Shown in pieces: positions 28,913 through 38,227 of a stretch of DNA of 64,000 nt; the first letter of the stretch is position 1, and each line of letters opens with the position of its first letter. Position numbers and translations under genes: made by a program. The notes beneath the pieces were generated by a model. That model worked only from the letters and a program-made list of their open reading frames with translations, had not been told where the DNA came from and searched no databases. This stretch comes from an uncultured Rhodospirillaceae bacterium (GTDB lineage Bacteria > Pseudomonadota > Alphaproteobacteria > Rhodospirillales > Rhodospirillaceae), in assembly GCA_943787205.1 (NCBI GenBank), contig CALSLN010000024.1, positions 1 to 64,000 of the forward strand, written 5' to 3'.

Positions 28913-30334
28913 ATGGGCCTGTCACGCCGCACGTTTGTTGCAACTTCGGCTTTAGCCCTTGCGGCGTCACGCCCTCTCCACGCAAAAACCGAAGCGGACG
29001 TCATTATTATTGGGGCTGGGCTGTCGGGCCTCTATGCCGCGCGTCTCTTGGCAGATGAAGGCGCGAAGGTTGTTGTTGTCGAAGGCCGCAATCGTGTCGG
29101 TGGTCGTCTCGAAAGTTACCGGCATCTTGAAGGATCACCGGAAGCGGGTGGAGATTCTATCCTCGGTGGGTATGGCCGCGTCCGCGACCTGGCTGACCAA
29201 CTTGGGCTCACTGTTGTTAATCACCGTCCCCGTGGACGACTATCGCAAACGGAGATCGCCCTCGGTGGCAATGTTATTCCACGCGATGAATGGGCCGCGC
29301 ATCCGCTCAATCATATGCCCGCCAATGCCAAAACATCTTTCCCGGGGCGACGATTTTTTGAATCTGTTGTCGCCGCCAATAATCCGCTTGATGCGTTTGA
29401 AAGTTGGGCTGACCCAGAAAGCAAAAAGTACGACCGTTCCGTCCACGCCTTTCTTCAAGAGCAAGGATGGAGCGAGGAGACCATTAATCTCAATTACAAC
29501 ACCAACATCGGGCGCGGCACATCGGCGCACGACTGCTCGGTCCTCACGTGGTTCTTCCGTATTGGCTGGGACAAGGTGCAAACGGACATTGAAAACGTTG
29601 CGCTTAAAGTGGTTGGCGGTAATCAGTCCATTCCTGAAACCATCGCAGCACAGTTGCCAGGCGATGTGCACCTCAACAAACCTGTTGCTGCCATCCATCA
29701 GGATGCAACGGGTGTCGATGTCATTTGTGAAGACGGCACCACCTTCCGAGGCAAGCGCGTAATTAACTCCACACCGCTGCCGCCGCTGCGCTGGGTGAAC
29801 TTTGACCCGCTGTTGCCAGCTGAAAAAGCAGCGGCCATCAAGATGCTGCCGTCCATGAAGATCAACAAGGTATTCCTCACGGCAACGGAGCCATTTTGGG
29901 ATGACGATGGCTTTGGTCCGGGTATGTGGACCGATACGCCGATGGGGCAGGTGGCTGTTTTGCGTCAGTTGGAAAATAGCACTGCCGTCACCGGGCTAAT
30001 CGCCCGGTCGCGCGGCATCATGGCTGAAAAACTAGATACGCTTGGATCAGAAGCAGCGCAGGCGCTAGTGATTGCCGAATACGAAAAACTCCGGCCCGCT
30101 GCTAAGGGCAAACTCAAGGCTGTCGGTTATAAGTCCTGGGCGAAAGATCGCTTCGCGGGGGGGACTTGGATGGAATGGCACCCTGGGCAGGTACATATGT
30201 TCCAACCCCACCTTGCATCATCCGCAGGCCGCATTCACTTTTGTGGCGAACATACCGCGCAGTCAAACAGAGGCATGGAAGCCGCGGCAGAATCTGCCGA
30301 ACGCTGTGCCTTCGAAGTGTTGGACATGCTCTAG
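28913..30334 (+). CDS. Tat-exported flavin monoamine oxidase, tandem paralog
   Basis: MGLSRRTFVATSALALAASRPLHA signal; [73 protein letters not shown]; starts 1 nt after previous stop. Confidence 0.93.
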   Translation: MGLSRRTFVATSALALAASRPLHAKTEADVIIIGAGLSGLYAARLLADEGAKVVVVEGRNRVGGRLESYRHLEGSPEAGGDSILGGYGRVRDLADQLGLTVVNHRPRGRLSQTEIALGGNVIPRDEWAAHPLNHMPANAKTSFPGRRFFESVVAANNPLDAFESWADPESKKYDRSVHAFLQEQGWSEETINLNYNTNIGRGTSAHDCSVLTWFFRIGWDKVQTDIENVALKVVGGNQSIPETIAAQLPGDVHLNKPVAAIHQDATGVDVICEDGTTFRGKRVINSTPLPPLRWVNFDPLLPAEKAAAIKMLPSMKINKVFLTATEPFWDDDGFGPGMWTDTPMGQVAVLRQLENSTAVTGLIARSRGIMAEKLDTLGSEAAQALVIAEYEKLRPAAKGKLKAVGYKSWAKDRFAGGTWMEWHPGQVHMFQPHLASSAGRIHFCGEHTAQSNRGMEAAAESAERCAFEVLDML

Positions 30335-30349
30335 CAAGGAATAGATGTG

Positions 30350-30732
30350 ATGCCGAGCCTTCTCATCGTATATTCAGTAGCACTGTTTGCTGTAATCATT
30401 GTTCTTCATTACGTGATGGGCCGCGTCACGGTTGCGGGGGTCTTATTTTTAAATACAAAAATGGACTCTTGGAACCTTCTCAAAGGGAAAGCGCTCTACT
30501 GGGCAAGCAAATAGTATTCGCCGTATTCAGTGTTGTTTTTGTCTTGGTGAGTTGGGCGACTATGTTCTCTCTTATCGTTTTCTATTTTGCGACCACGCTC
30601 GATGATCAGTTCGGCAATGTGGGTGAATACACAGTCATAGCAATTTGGTTTTTCAACTACATTTTAGGTTTCGGTTACCCGATATATGTTCATCGTCAGA
30701 AATTGAGAACAGCCGGGTTTCTAAACATTTAG
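30350..30732 (+). pseudogene. Small membrane protein interrupted by a frameshift (or sequencing indel)
   Basis: ATG 30350 frame gives MPSLLIVYSVALFAVIIVLHYVMGRVTVAGVLF; the other frame continues IFKYKNGLLEPSQRESALLGKQIVFAVFSVVFVLVSWATMFSLIVFYFATTL...YVHRQKLRTAGFLNI; switch point near ggggg/ttttt runs about 30435-30450. Confidence 0.55.
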
Positions 30733-30801
30733 GTCAATCTCTTACGCAAACGCGAACGGGCTTTGGCCTGACCAAAACGTCTCACGCCATAATAAACCCC
30801 G

Positions 30802-31578
30802 TTAAACAGGCTCAATCGACTTGAGAGCGTCAGAGATCGTCTGCGCGCAGGCCTTTAACGGCTGCAAGAAACGATCCGTGGCATCTTCCAAGGGCACGGC
30901 GGTGGGGTGAAACCGGTTCGATAATGCAAGGTCGACGTTCCCGTTTACCTTGAGGGGCACGGAGAGGGTGCCCCAGTTTACACCTGGCACTTTGGTCATC
31001 GCGAAGCCTTGGGCTCGCGTCTCCCGTATCACCGATTCAAATTCATCAGTGTTGAGTTGTGCGCGCGAAAAAATATTTGGGTCTGCGGCGAGTGCGGATT
31101 TGAGGATATTAACGCGGACGTCCTTTGTCTTATACGCTAAAAGAACGTGCCCCGCTGAGCGACCCACCAAGGGCAGAACCAAGTGCTCTCGCATCGGATA
31201 AACAATCATAGGCGATTCAGCATCGGTGCTTTCCAGCACTGTGAGGCGGCTATTTCGAATCGTTGCGAGGCTGAGAGGCCACCCGATCGCTTTACAGGTT
31301 TCAATAAGGTGCGGGCGCACATGGGTGGTGACCCAGTCGTCTCGCGGAGCACCGCTTGAAAACTCAAGAACGCGTGGGGTTACTGTATATTTGCGGGTGG
31401 CCTCATCGCGTACGACGTAGCCAAGGTTGACCCAAGTCACGAGATAGCGGTTAACGGCGGCGCGAGGCACGCCTGAAAGCTTCGCTAATTCCGACACGGT
31501 CACGCCATCAAACGCATTTATGTTGCGCAATACGGTGACCGCCCGTTCAACAATCTCTAGTGGGGTTACGCCGCCCAT
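30802..31578 (-). CDS. IclR-family transcriptional regulator
   Basis: N-terminal HTH LEIVERAVTVLRNINAFDGVTVSELAKLSGVPRAAVNRYLVTWVNLGYVVRD; C-terminal IclR effector-domain pattern. Confidence 0.9.
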   Translation of the reverse strand: MGGVTPLEIVERAVTVLRNINAFDGVTVSELAKLSGVPRAAVNRYLVTWVNLGYVVRDEATRKYTVTPRVLEFSSGAPRDDWVTTHVRPHLIETCKAIGWPLSLATIRNSRLTVLESTDAESPMIVYPMREHLVLPLVGRSAGHVLLAYKTKDVRVNILKSALAADPNIFSRAQLNTDEFESVIRETRAQGFAMTKVPGVNWGTLSVPLKVNGNVDLALSNRFHPTAVPLEDATDRFLQPLKACAQTISDALKSIEPV

Positions 31579-31579
31579 G

Positions 31580-32410
31580 TCAGGCCGTCGCCCCGATGTT
31601 CTCAGTCTGAGCCGCTCTTATGGTTTCTTGCCACCGGCTCGTATCCAGATCGCTCAGGCACTGCGTCAGCTCCTCAGCGCAGGACAGCAAAGGATCAAGC
31701 AGTTTTTCAGTCACCTGACCCAGAGAAAGAACGGAATCATTCACGCCAACGGAAACGCAAAACGGCACAGCCCCATTAACATGAACCGGAACTGCGATTG
31801 TGTTGAGCTGCTTGTTCACTGTTTTGGATGCCGCATAACCTGAGTTCACAATGTCACTCAAGAGCTTTGGGACGCTCTTTGAATCGATGCCAGACTCTTC
31901 ATAGAGCGTTGACGATTGTTGAACGGCCATGGCTAAAACGTCATCTCTCACGGGCTGGGTGAGATACGCAAGGAGGACATGCCCCGCAGCGCGGCCGAGC
32001 AAAGGCCGCATCAACATTGTGCGGCGCTGTTTGGTGACCAAGGGCGATACAGCGTCCGTATTTGCGATCAACGTCAACTGAGCACTCTTGAGCGTGGTAA
32101 AATTCAATGACCACCCAATGTCTCGGCAGGTGCGATGCAGGATCGGAAGAACTGTAAGCCGGAGAGCTTGATCGCGTGTCGCCCCTTTCGACAGCTCAAA
32201 TGTCTTCGCCGTCGGTTGATAGGTCAGCGTGCGTTCGTCGCGAAAAATGTATCCCAGTTTCAAGAGTGTGACGATGTAACGGTTCACAGCAGACCGCGGC
32301 AGATCGACCGCCTGCGACAGATCCGACATCGTAATGCCGTCAGCCGCGTTAACCGCGCCAAGAACTCTGGCGAACCGTTCGATGCTCTCTAGGGGCTGGA
32401 TCTGTGCCAA
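31580..32410 (-). CDS. IclR-family transcriptional regulator, tandem paralog
   Basis: LESIERFARVLGAVNAADGITMSDLSQAVDLPRSAVNRYIVTLLKLGYIFRDE; 1-nt gap to the previous gene. Confidence 0.9.
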   Translation of the reverse strand: MAQIQPLESIERFARVLGAVNAADGITMSDLSQAVDLPRSAVNRYIVTLLKLGYIFRDERTLTYQPTAKTFELSKGATRDQALRLTVLPILHRTCRDIGWSLNFTTLKSAQLTLIANTDAVSPLVTKQRRTMLMRPLLGRAAGHVLLAYLTQPVRDDVLAMAVQQSSTLYEESGIDSKSVPKLLSDIVNSGYAASKTVNKQLNTIAVPVHVNGAVPFCVSVGVNDSVLSLGQVTEKLLDPLLSCAEELTQCLSDLDTSRWQETIRAAQTENIGATA

Positions 32411-32614
32411 AGCGTACTCTCCAGGCGATTACTCATTCAGCGATCATATTGGTTACGTTATCACATACAACGGTGCAGAAAGTAGGGTTGTTCTTGATCG
32501 CTGACCGAGCAGGGGCCGCTTTGGGCTACAGGGTTTCAAGCCTGTGAGAGACAAATCACCCCAAGACTAAACACTCGTTCAACGTGTCATGCACAAGCAC
32601 TCCGGAGAAAAACC

Positions 32615-34729
32615 ATGAAATTGAGAACAGCACTTCTTGCCTCTGTGGCAATGTCACTGGCGCTCCCTGCATCTGCGCAACAGGTTGCGTTAGAAGAAAT
32701 CGTTGTTACGGCGCGTAAGCGCTCAGAAACGTTGTTGGAAATTCCGCTCACCGTGTCGGCATTCTCGGCCGATGATATTGAGCAGGCGGGCTACACGACC
32801 ATTTCTGATTTGATTGAAGCTGTGCCGGGCGTGCAGTACGGCAGTTTTGAAGCTGAAGGGCGTGGTGATTCAGCCAGCTTCCGTGGCGTCGCGACCAACA
32901 CCGGTGACCCAACCCTGCAAAACTCGTCCAAGTTTATCGACGGTGTTTACGTCTCAGGCTCGCTCTTCACGGCGCTGCTCTCTGATCTAGAGCGGGTTGA
33001 AGTGATCAAGGGGCCACAAAGCGCGCTCTATGGCCGCGCGACGTTCTCCGGGGCGATCAACTACATCACGAAAAAGCCGTCCAATGAGTTCGAAGGCTCC
33101 ATCAGTGCCACGGTTGCCGAGTATGACGAAATTCAGCTCAGCGGCTCTTTGAGTGGCCCAATCGTGGAAGACCGTTTAGCCATTCGGATTAGCGGCGGAT
33201 TGCTCAGTAAGGGCAGCGAATACAACAACATTACCAATGGCGCCGAGATGGGCGAAGACGATATCTATTCCATCAGCACTGCTTTGAGGTTGACGCCAAG
33301 TGACGCCTTCACGGCAGACTTATCGCTCAGCTATTCCGATGCGGATCTTGGTGAAGCGCCTCGTGCCACCACAGCCCTTAATAGCGGCGAGTTGGTTTTC
33401 CCTCTGACCTCCGTGATCGGCGGCAACGTGGATCAGTTGGACGATCCAGGGATCCAATCCGAGACCTTCCGTGGCAGCTTGTCCATGAATTACGACATGA
33501 ACGGTTACACGCTCACATCGATCACCGGGTATGGCGAAGAAGACACGGTTAACCAGTCCGATGGGAATTACGACCCCAGCAAAGTGGGTTTCTTATCGTT
33601 CCTCTGTAATGCCGGACCATTCGTTGGCGCCGATTGCAGTATTTTCCAAACCGTCACGGAACGTCGGCTTGAATCAAAATTCCAGGAATTCCGCATTACG
33701 TCGCCAGACGACGAGCGCTTAAGCTGGATTGCTGGGGCTTCCTATTTTGATGAAGACTTCTCGACGGCGCGCTTACGTAACTTCCGTCAATCCCCGTCTC
33801 TGAAGACCACTGAGAACCTGTCCGTCTTTGGCTCCGTGTCCTTCGAGGCAAGCGAGCAGTTCACAGTGAGCTTTGATGGCCGCTACCAAACAGAAGACAT
33901 CAAAGTTGAGAACCTCGACACCGGGACGATTCAAGAAGGTGAGTTCAATTCGTTCTTGCCGCGTTTCATCGTCGAATACACACCGTCAGACGATACTTTG
34001 CTCTACGCCAGTGCGGCGAAGGGCAACAAGCCGGGCACATTTAACAGCTCAGGCCCACCGCAGTTTGCCGTTGTCGACGAAGAGTCACTTTGGACCTATG
34101 AAGTCGGGACTAAAGTCAACGCATTGAACGATGTTCTCACAATCCAAGCCGCTGGTTACTTTATTGATTGGAGCAACCAAGTCTTCCGCTTCAACGACCC
34201 AGACCCCACAGTTGGGAGCTACTTCATCAACGCGGGTGAAACTGAAGTCTGGGGCGCTGATTTCTCCGTCAACGCGCAGTTCAACGAGCACTTGCGTGGC
34301 TCGGTTTCGTATTCTTATGTTGATACGGAATTCAAAGTCTTTGAATCAGCGAATGCTTTGACAATTCTGGGTGATGCCGATGTGTCTGGTAATCAGACGC
34401 CGCGCACCTCCGGAAACTCCCTCTTTGCATCTCTTGAGTATCAAGCGCCTCTGAACATGATCGGGGATGGTTACGACTGGTTCGCCCGCGCCGATTTGAG
34501 CTATCGCGATGAGATGTTTATCGATGAACTCAATCTAGAAACAATCGGGCCGCAGACACTTGTTAATCTGCGCCTCGGTATTGATACGGGACCAGCCCGT
34601 GTCACGCTGTTTGTCGATAACGCAACGAACAGCGATGCGCTGACCACTGGCTTCAGATTTGGTGCAGTGGCGCTCGTCGGACTGCCCCAAAGCCGGCAGT
34701 ATGGCATTTCAGCCGCTTACAAGTTTTAG
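32615..34729 (+). CDS. TonB-dependent receptor
   Basis: VALEEIVVTARKRSETLLEIPLTVSAFSADDIEQAGY; VEVIKGPQSALYGRATFSGAINYIT; C-terminal YGISAAYKF. Confidence 0.95.
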   Translation: MKLRTALLASVAMSLALPASAQQVALEEIVVTARKRSETLLEIPLTVSAFSADDIEQAGYTTISDLIEAVPGVQYGSFEAEGRGDSASFRGVATNTGDPTLQNSSKFIDGVYVSGSLFTALLSDLERVEVIKGPQSALYGRATFSGAINYITKKPSNEFEGSISATVAEYDEIQLSGSLSGPIVEDRLAIRISGGLLSKGSEYNNITNGAEMGEDDIYSISTALRLTPSDAFTADLSLSYSDADLGEAPRATTALNSGELVFPLTSVIGGNVDQLDDPGIQSETFRGSLSMNYDMNGYTLTSITGYGEEDTVNQSDGNYDPSKVGFLSFLCNAGPFVGADCSIFQTVTERRLESKFQEFRITSPDDERLSWIAGASYFDEDFSTARLRNFRQSPSLKTTENLSVFGSVSFEASEQFTVSFDGRYQTEDIKVENLDTGTIQEGEFNSFLPRFIVEYTPSDDTLLYASAAKGNKPGTFNSSGPPQFAVVDEESLWTYEVGTKVNALNDVLTIQAAGYFIDWSNQVFRFNDPDPTVGSYFINAGETEVWGADFSVNAQFNEHLRGSVSYSYVDTEFKVFESANALTILGDADVSGNQTPRTSGNSLFASLEYQAPLNMIGDGYDWFARADLSYRDEMFIDELNLETIGPQTLVNLRLGIDTGPARVTLFVDNATNSDALTTGFRFGAVALVGLPQSRQYGISAAYKF

Positions 34730-34811
34730 GCACACTCAGGCTGGGGTGGAAGGCAAACCTTTCACCCCGGACCCTGGTCTAAAACACCGAGATAATCGTA
34801 TGTTAGGATAG

Positions 34812-34838
34812 AGAGCGGCTTAAGCCGCTCTTGGTTTG
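34812..34838 (+). terminator. Intrinsic terminator-like hairpin
   Basis: agagcggc-ttaa-gccgctct followed by tggtttg; modest T tract. Confidence 0.5.
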
Positions 34839-34904
34839 TAAGGTAGAAGCTTATTTTGCGATAGAATTTAGGCGGACCCTCTTCACTGAATTGAGAGACT
34901 GATC

Positions 34905-35231
34905 ATGACCGAAGGCTCTAAGAGCAAAGCAACACACCGCGAGGACTTTGTTCCTCCTCAAACCGAAGATGTGTTTCTCGATAACGCGGCCTTGGACAAT
35001 GTGATGTCGACGGTCATTGCTCTGGGCAGTGAGTTTTGGGCGCTGCAAAAGCGCATGAACGTGATGGAAACACTGTTGGAAGAAAATGGCTCCGTCTCGA
35101 AGGAGATGGTTGAAGCCTATCGTCCGACCGAAGAGCAAAGCGCCGCCTGGGAAGAGCAACGAGATCGTTTCATCAATCGCGTGTACGGGTTCTTGCAGAA
35201 CACCGGTACCGATTCAAAGACCGCCGGGTAG
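34905..35231 (+). CDS. Small hypothetical protein upstream of methyltransferase 2
   Basis: 108 aa ORF, 9 nt upstream of the methyltransferase ATG; no recognised family. Confidence 0.65.
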   Translation: MTEGSKSKATHREDFVPPQTEDVFLDNAALDNVMSTVIALGSEFWALQKRMNVMETLLEENGSVSKEMVEAYRPTEEQSAAWEEQRDRFINRVYGFLQNTGTDSKTAG

Positions 35232-35240
35232 GAGAGCACC

Positions 35241-36440
35241 ATGATTGATCGTCGCACCCTATTCGGAACAACCGCCGCTGTTGCTAGCGCCTTTACCTCT
35301 TTTTTCGGTAGCCGCAAGGCCGCTGCCGCCGTGACCTCGAAATCCTTGCCCAATGATATCGAGCCCCGCGGCACTTACACAGAAGGACGGTTAGAGCGCC
35401 TGCCAGAGATGGATATGGAAAGCCGCCTTGAATTTACCCAAGGCTTTCGCAATTGGTCCTTGCGCAACTTTGGCCGCAAGAGCTCTAGCCGAGTTAATGA
35501 GCTGGTGCGGGAAGCTGGGTTTGTCACAAGTCCGTCACCACCCATTGATGATGTCTTGGCCGCTATTGGCGATGATCTCACCGTATGGACAAGCGTGCGC
35601 TGTAAAACCACGGCGCAGCAGATTATGTGGAACAACTTGGTCGATGGCTTCAATGCCAACAAAGACGCGTACCTGGCCGAGCTGGACGCCGCCGATGCGT
35701 CCGGACCTGGGACACTAGAGCTCAACGCCGATCTCGATATACCCGATTACACAAAGCATGAAATTCACATTCAGCCCGGTGGCTATATTGGCGATCCGCT
35801 TGGCGGCTACGTCTATCACTATGGCGTCAACGTCTTCACGCTGGACCTTTCGTCTGAAGATGTTTTCCACCGTGACCTAGCCCAAATCATTCCTGTTCCG
35901 GAAGATGGCAAGATGGAACGCTTCTTGGATATCGGTACGGGCGTCGCCCAATTGCCCATGGCCGTGAAAGAACGATTCCCCGAGACAGATGTGTGGGGCA
36001 TTGATGTCGGCGCACCCATGTTGCGCTACGGCCATATGCGCGCCGCTGAGAACGGCTTGGATATCAACCTGTCTCAGCGCATGGCAGAGGACACTGGCTT
36101 TGAAGACAACAGCTTTGATGTTGTGACGGCCTACATTCTGTTCCACGAAGTCCCGACGGAAGAGACGAAGAAGATTCTGGCCGAGGTGCGTCGCATCTTG
36201 CGTCCGGGCGGTGTGTTCTTCCCCGTCGACTTCCGGACCTACACCCAAACACGGCCATCAGCCTCCGGCCGGTTTAATCAGTGGTGGGATCATGTGCATA
36301 ACAATGAAGTCTGGACCGAAGAGTATCGGGCGTCCGACTTTATTCAGTTGATGGCAGATGCAGGTTTGGTCGTGAATGAAGACGCCCCAACGTTGCAGAA
36401 ACGATTCTGGAACAGCGTTATGGCCACAAAGCCGGTTTAG
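35241..36440 (+). CDS. Class I SAM-dependent methyltransferase with Tat-like signal peptide (member 2)
   Basis: MIDRRTLFGTTAAVASAFTSFFGSRKAAAA; GTLELNADLDIPDYTKHEIHIQPGGYIGDPLGGYVYHYG; RFLDIGTGVAQLPMAVKERFPETDVWGIDVGAPMLRYGHMRA; ILRPGGVFFPVDFRT. Confidence 0.88.
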   Translation: MIDRRTLFGTTAAVASAFTSFFGSRKAAAAVTSKSLPNDIEPRGTYTEGRLERLPEMDMESRLEFTQGFRNWSLRNFGRKSSSRVNELVREAGFVTSPSPPIDDVLAAIGDDLTVWTSVRCKTTAQQIMWNNLVDGFNANKDAYLAELDAADASGPGTLELNADLDIPDYTKHEIHIQPGGYIGDPLGGYVYHYGVNVFTLDLSSEDVFHRDLAQIIPVPEDGKMERFLDIGTGVAQLPMAVKERFPETDVWGIDVGAPMLRYGHMRAAENGLDINLSQRMAEDTGFEDNSFDVVTAYILFHEVPTEETKKILAEVRRILRPGGVFFPVDFRTYTQTRPSASGRFNQWWDHVHNNEVWTEEYRASDFIQLMADAGLVVNEDAPTLQKRFWNSVMATKPV

Positions 36441-36655
36441 GCTCGTTCAGGCGAGGTTTTACGGCTGGTGGGCAACAGCCCAGTAGAACGCTGCCCTGTT
36501 GAAGCACCAGATGTGCCAAAACATACTTTGGGCGGCGTGCAACCTTACCTGTCATGTTTCTAACACCGATAACTACTTATTATGCGCATGTCAGAGGGGC
36601 GCGAAAATGAGTTATAGTAAGGTTTGTCGTCGTAATCCTGAATCGGATTGTGTAC

Positions 36656-37294
36656 ATGCTGCTGAAAAACCTAATGATATTATGCTTAGCGCTATTCATA
36701 GCTAACCAGGCTACTGCACAAGACTCTGGTGGTGATCAGAGACATTTTTGTGAACGGTATGCAAAGCGTTCGCTAACGAAAGCGGTCCAGGTTGATGGTT
36801 TTCAAGACTGGTATGGCTCAACCGGCATCTGGACCCGCGCTGAGGTGATGAATTATGATGATGCGGGCAAGCGTAAGGTTGTTAAAGAAGACCCTACCAA
36901 CATAACTTTTTCTGAGTTATCTGATATCACTAGAGATATCATTATCGCTGAGCTGAAAAGTGACTTTGAAGTTCTAGTCCAAAATAACAATAGCTCGGAT
37001 AGAACTGCTTTGAAGCAAGGGCCTCTCATAGAAGTTCGCGTTGTTGCTACTGTTCGACCATCTACCTGTGGTGATGGGACGATGGGGAAGATGTTATCGG
37101 TCGCCGGTCGTGCAAATTTCACACGTCCTTTTAAGCTTGTAGGACTTTTTAGACCGGAGGCGTCTTTAATTTGTCCTATGAAGAGTGCGCAGTCGGACCA
37201 AATTAAAGAGGTCCTGACAAATCTACTGAATGCGAACGTTTTTCCTCACTTAAAAAAAGGCCTTTGCATTGATTGGGCGACTGTCGAGCAGTAG
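36656..37294 (+). CDS. Hypothetical secreted protein
   Basis: ATG 36656 gives signal peptide MLLKNLMILCLALFIANQATAQ; no recognised domain. Confidence 0.55.
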   Translation: MLLKNLMILCLALFIANQATAQDSGGDQRHFCERYAKRSLTKAVQVDGFQDWYGSTGIWTRAEVMNYDDAGKRKVVKEDPTNITFSELSDITRDIIIAELKSDFEVLVQNNNSSDRTALKQGPLIEVRVVATVRPSTCGDGTMGKMLSVAGRANFTRPFKLVGLFRPEASLICPMKSAQSDQIKEVLTNLLNANVFPHLKKGLCIDWATVEQ

Positions 37295-37333
37295 GCTATC
37301 CTCACCATCTCGGGCTTTTTATGTCGTGAGAAT

Positions 37334-38221
37334 CTAAGCCTCTAGCCAAAACCCGTCTTTTCCACTTTCCACCCGCACGGCTGTGGGGGTTGGGAAGTGG
37401 GCCGGTATCAGCCAACTGCCATTATCTGCGACGGTTTCCAAAACGGTTTGCCGCATGGCGCCGGCCATCTTGGCATCCCAACAGAATTGAGATGACCACT
37501 CGGGATGCTCCACTTGAAGTGGGTGGTGAATCACGTCGCCAATCACGTAGGCGGTCTGTGTTTTACCCTGGCTGGTGGTGTCTAGTTTCACCATCACGTG
37601 TCCGGGGGAATGACCAAAGGCGGGGAGGAGCGAGACGCCGGGCTCAATCTCGTGGTGGGAGTCGACAATCTCCGCTAGGCCCGCATCCAATACTGGCTGG
37701 ACGCTGTCTTGCCAGGATTTATGATTGGCATCGGCATCCGGTTCCCAGAAGGCCATTTCCTCGCGCCCGAATAAATACTTTGCGTTGGGGAACGTCGGCA
37801 CCCAGCGTCCATCCAGTAGGCGTGTGTTCCAGCCCACATGATCTGCATGTAGGTGTGTGCACAGCACGTGCGTGATTTCGTTGACCGACAATCCAATGCC
37901 CTTGATATCATTTAAAAACGGACCAGACCGCATGTGCCATTCGGGCACAAAGGGGCGGTGCTTATCGTTGCCCAGGCAAGCGTCGATCAAAATCACGGAC
38001 GTCGGTGTGCGCACGATAATGCCATGGAACGCCATGATCAGTTTGTGTTCAGCCTGATCAAAGAACCGTGCATCGTTATAGGTGCGTGTGGCCTTGATGG
38101 CGTCCGGCGTGGCTGAGGGAATCAAATGTTCCGGGTCGCGAAACGGCCCTTCAAACTCGACGATGCGATAGACTTCAAAGGGCCCATCGGGAAAAACGGG
38201 AAGGGCGATCGCACCACTCAT
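37334..38221 (-). CDS. MBL-fold metallo-hydrolase
   Basis: THLHADHVGWNTRLLDGRWVPTFPNAKYLFGREE (HxHxDH); LLPAFGHSPGHVMVKL; YVIGDVIHHPLQ. Confidence 0.92.
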   Translation of the reverse strand: MSGAIALPVFPDGPFEVYRIVEFEGPFRDPEHLIPSATPDAIKATRTYNDARFFDQAEHKLIMAFHGIIVRTPTSVILIDACLGNDKHRPFVPEWHMRSGPFLNDIKGIGLSVNEITHVLCTHLHADHVGWNTRLLDGRWVPTFPNAKYLFGREEMAFWEPDADANHKSWQDSVQPVLDAGLAEIVDSHHEIEPGVSLLPAFGHSPGHVMVKLDTTSQGKTQTAYVIGDVIHHPLQVEHPEWSSQFCWDAKMAGAMRQTVLETVADNGSWLIPAHFPTPTAVRVESGKDGFWLEA

Positions 38222-38227
38222 TGTGGA

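Noticed and set aside
28390-29004. 204-aa minus-strand ORF
   Set aside because: Antisense to the amine oxidase gene; shadow ORF
28959-29762. 267-aa plus-strand ORF in alternative frame
   Set aside because: Overlaps the intact second amine oxidase in another frame; no protein-like motifs
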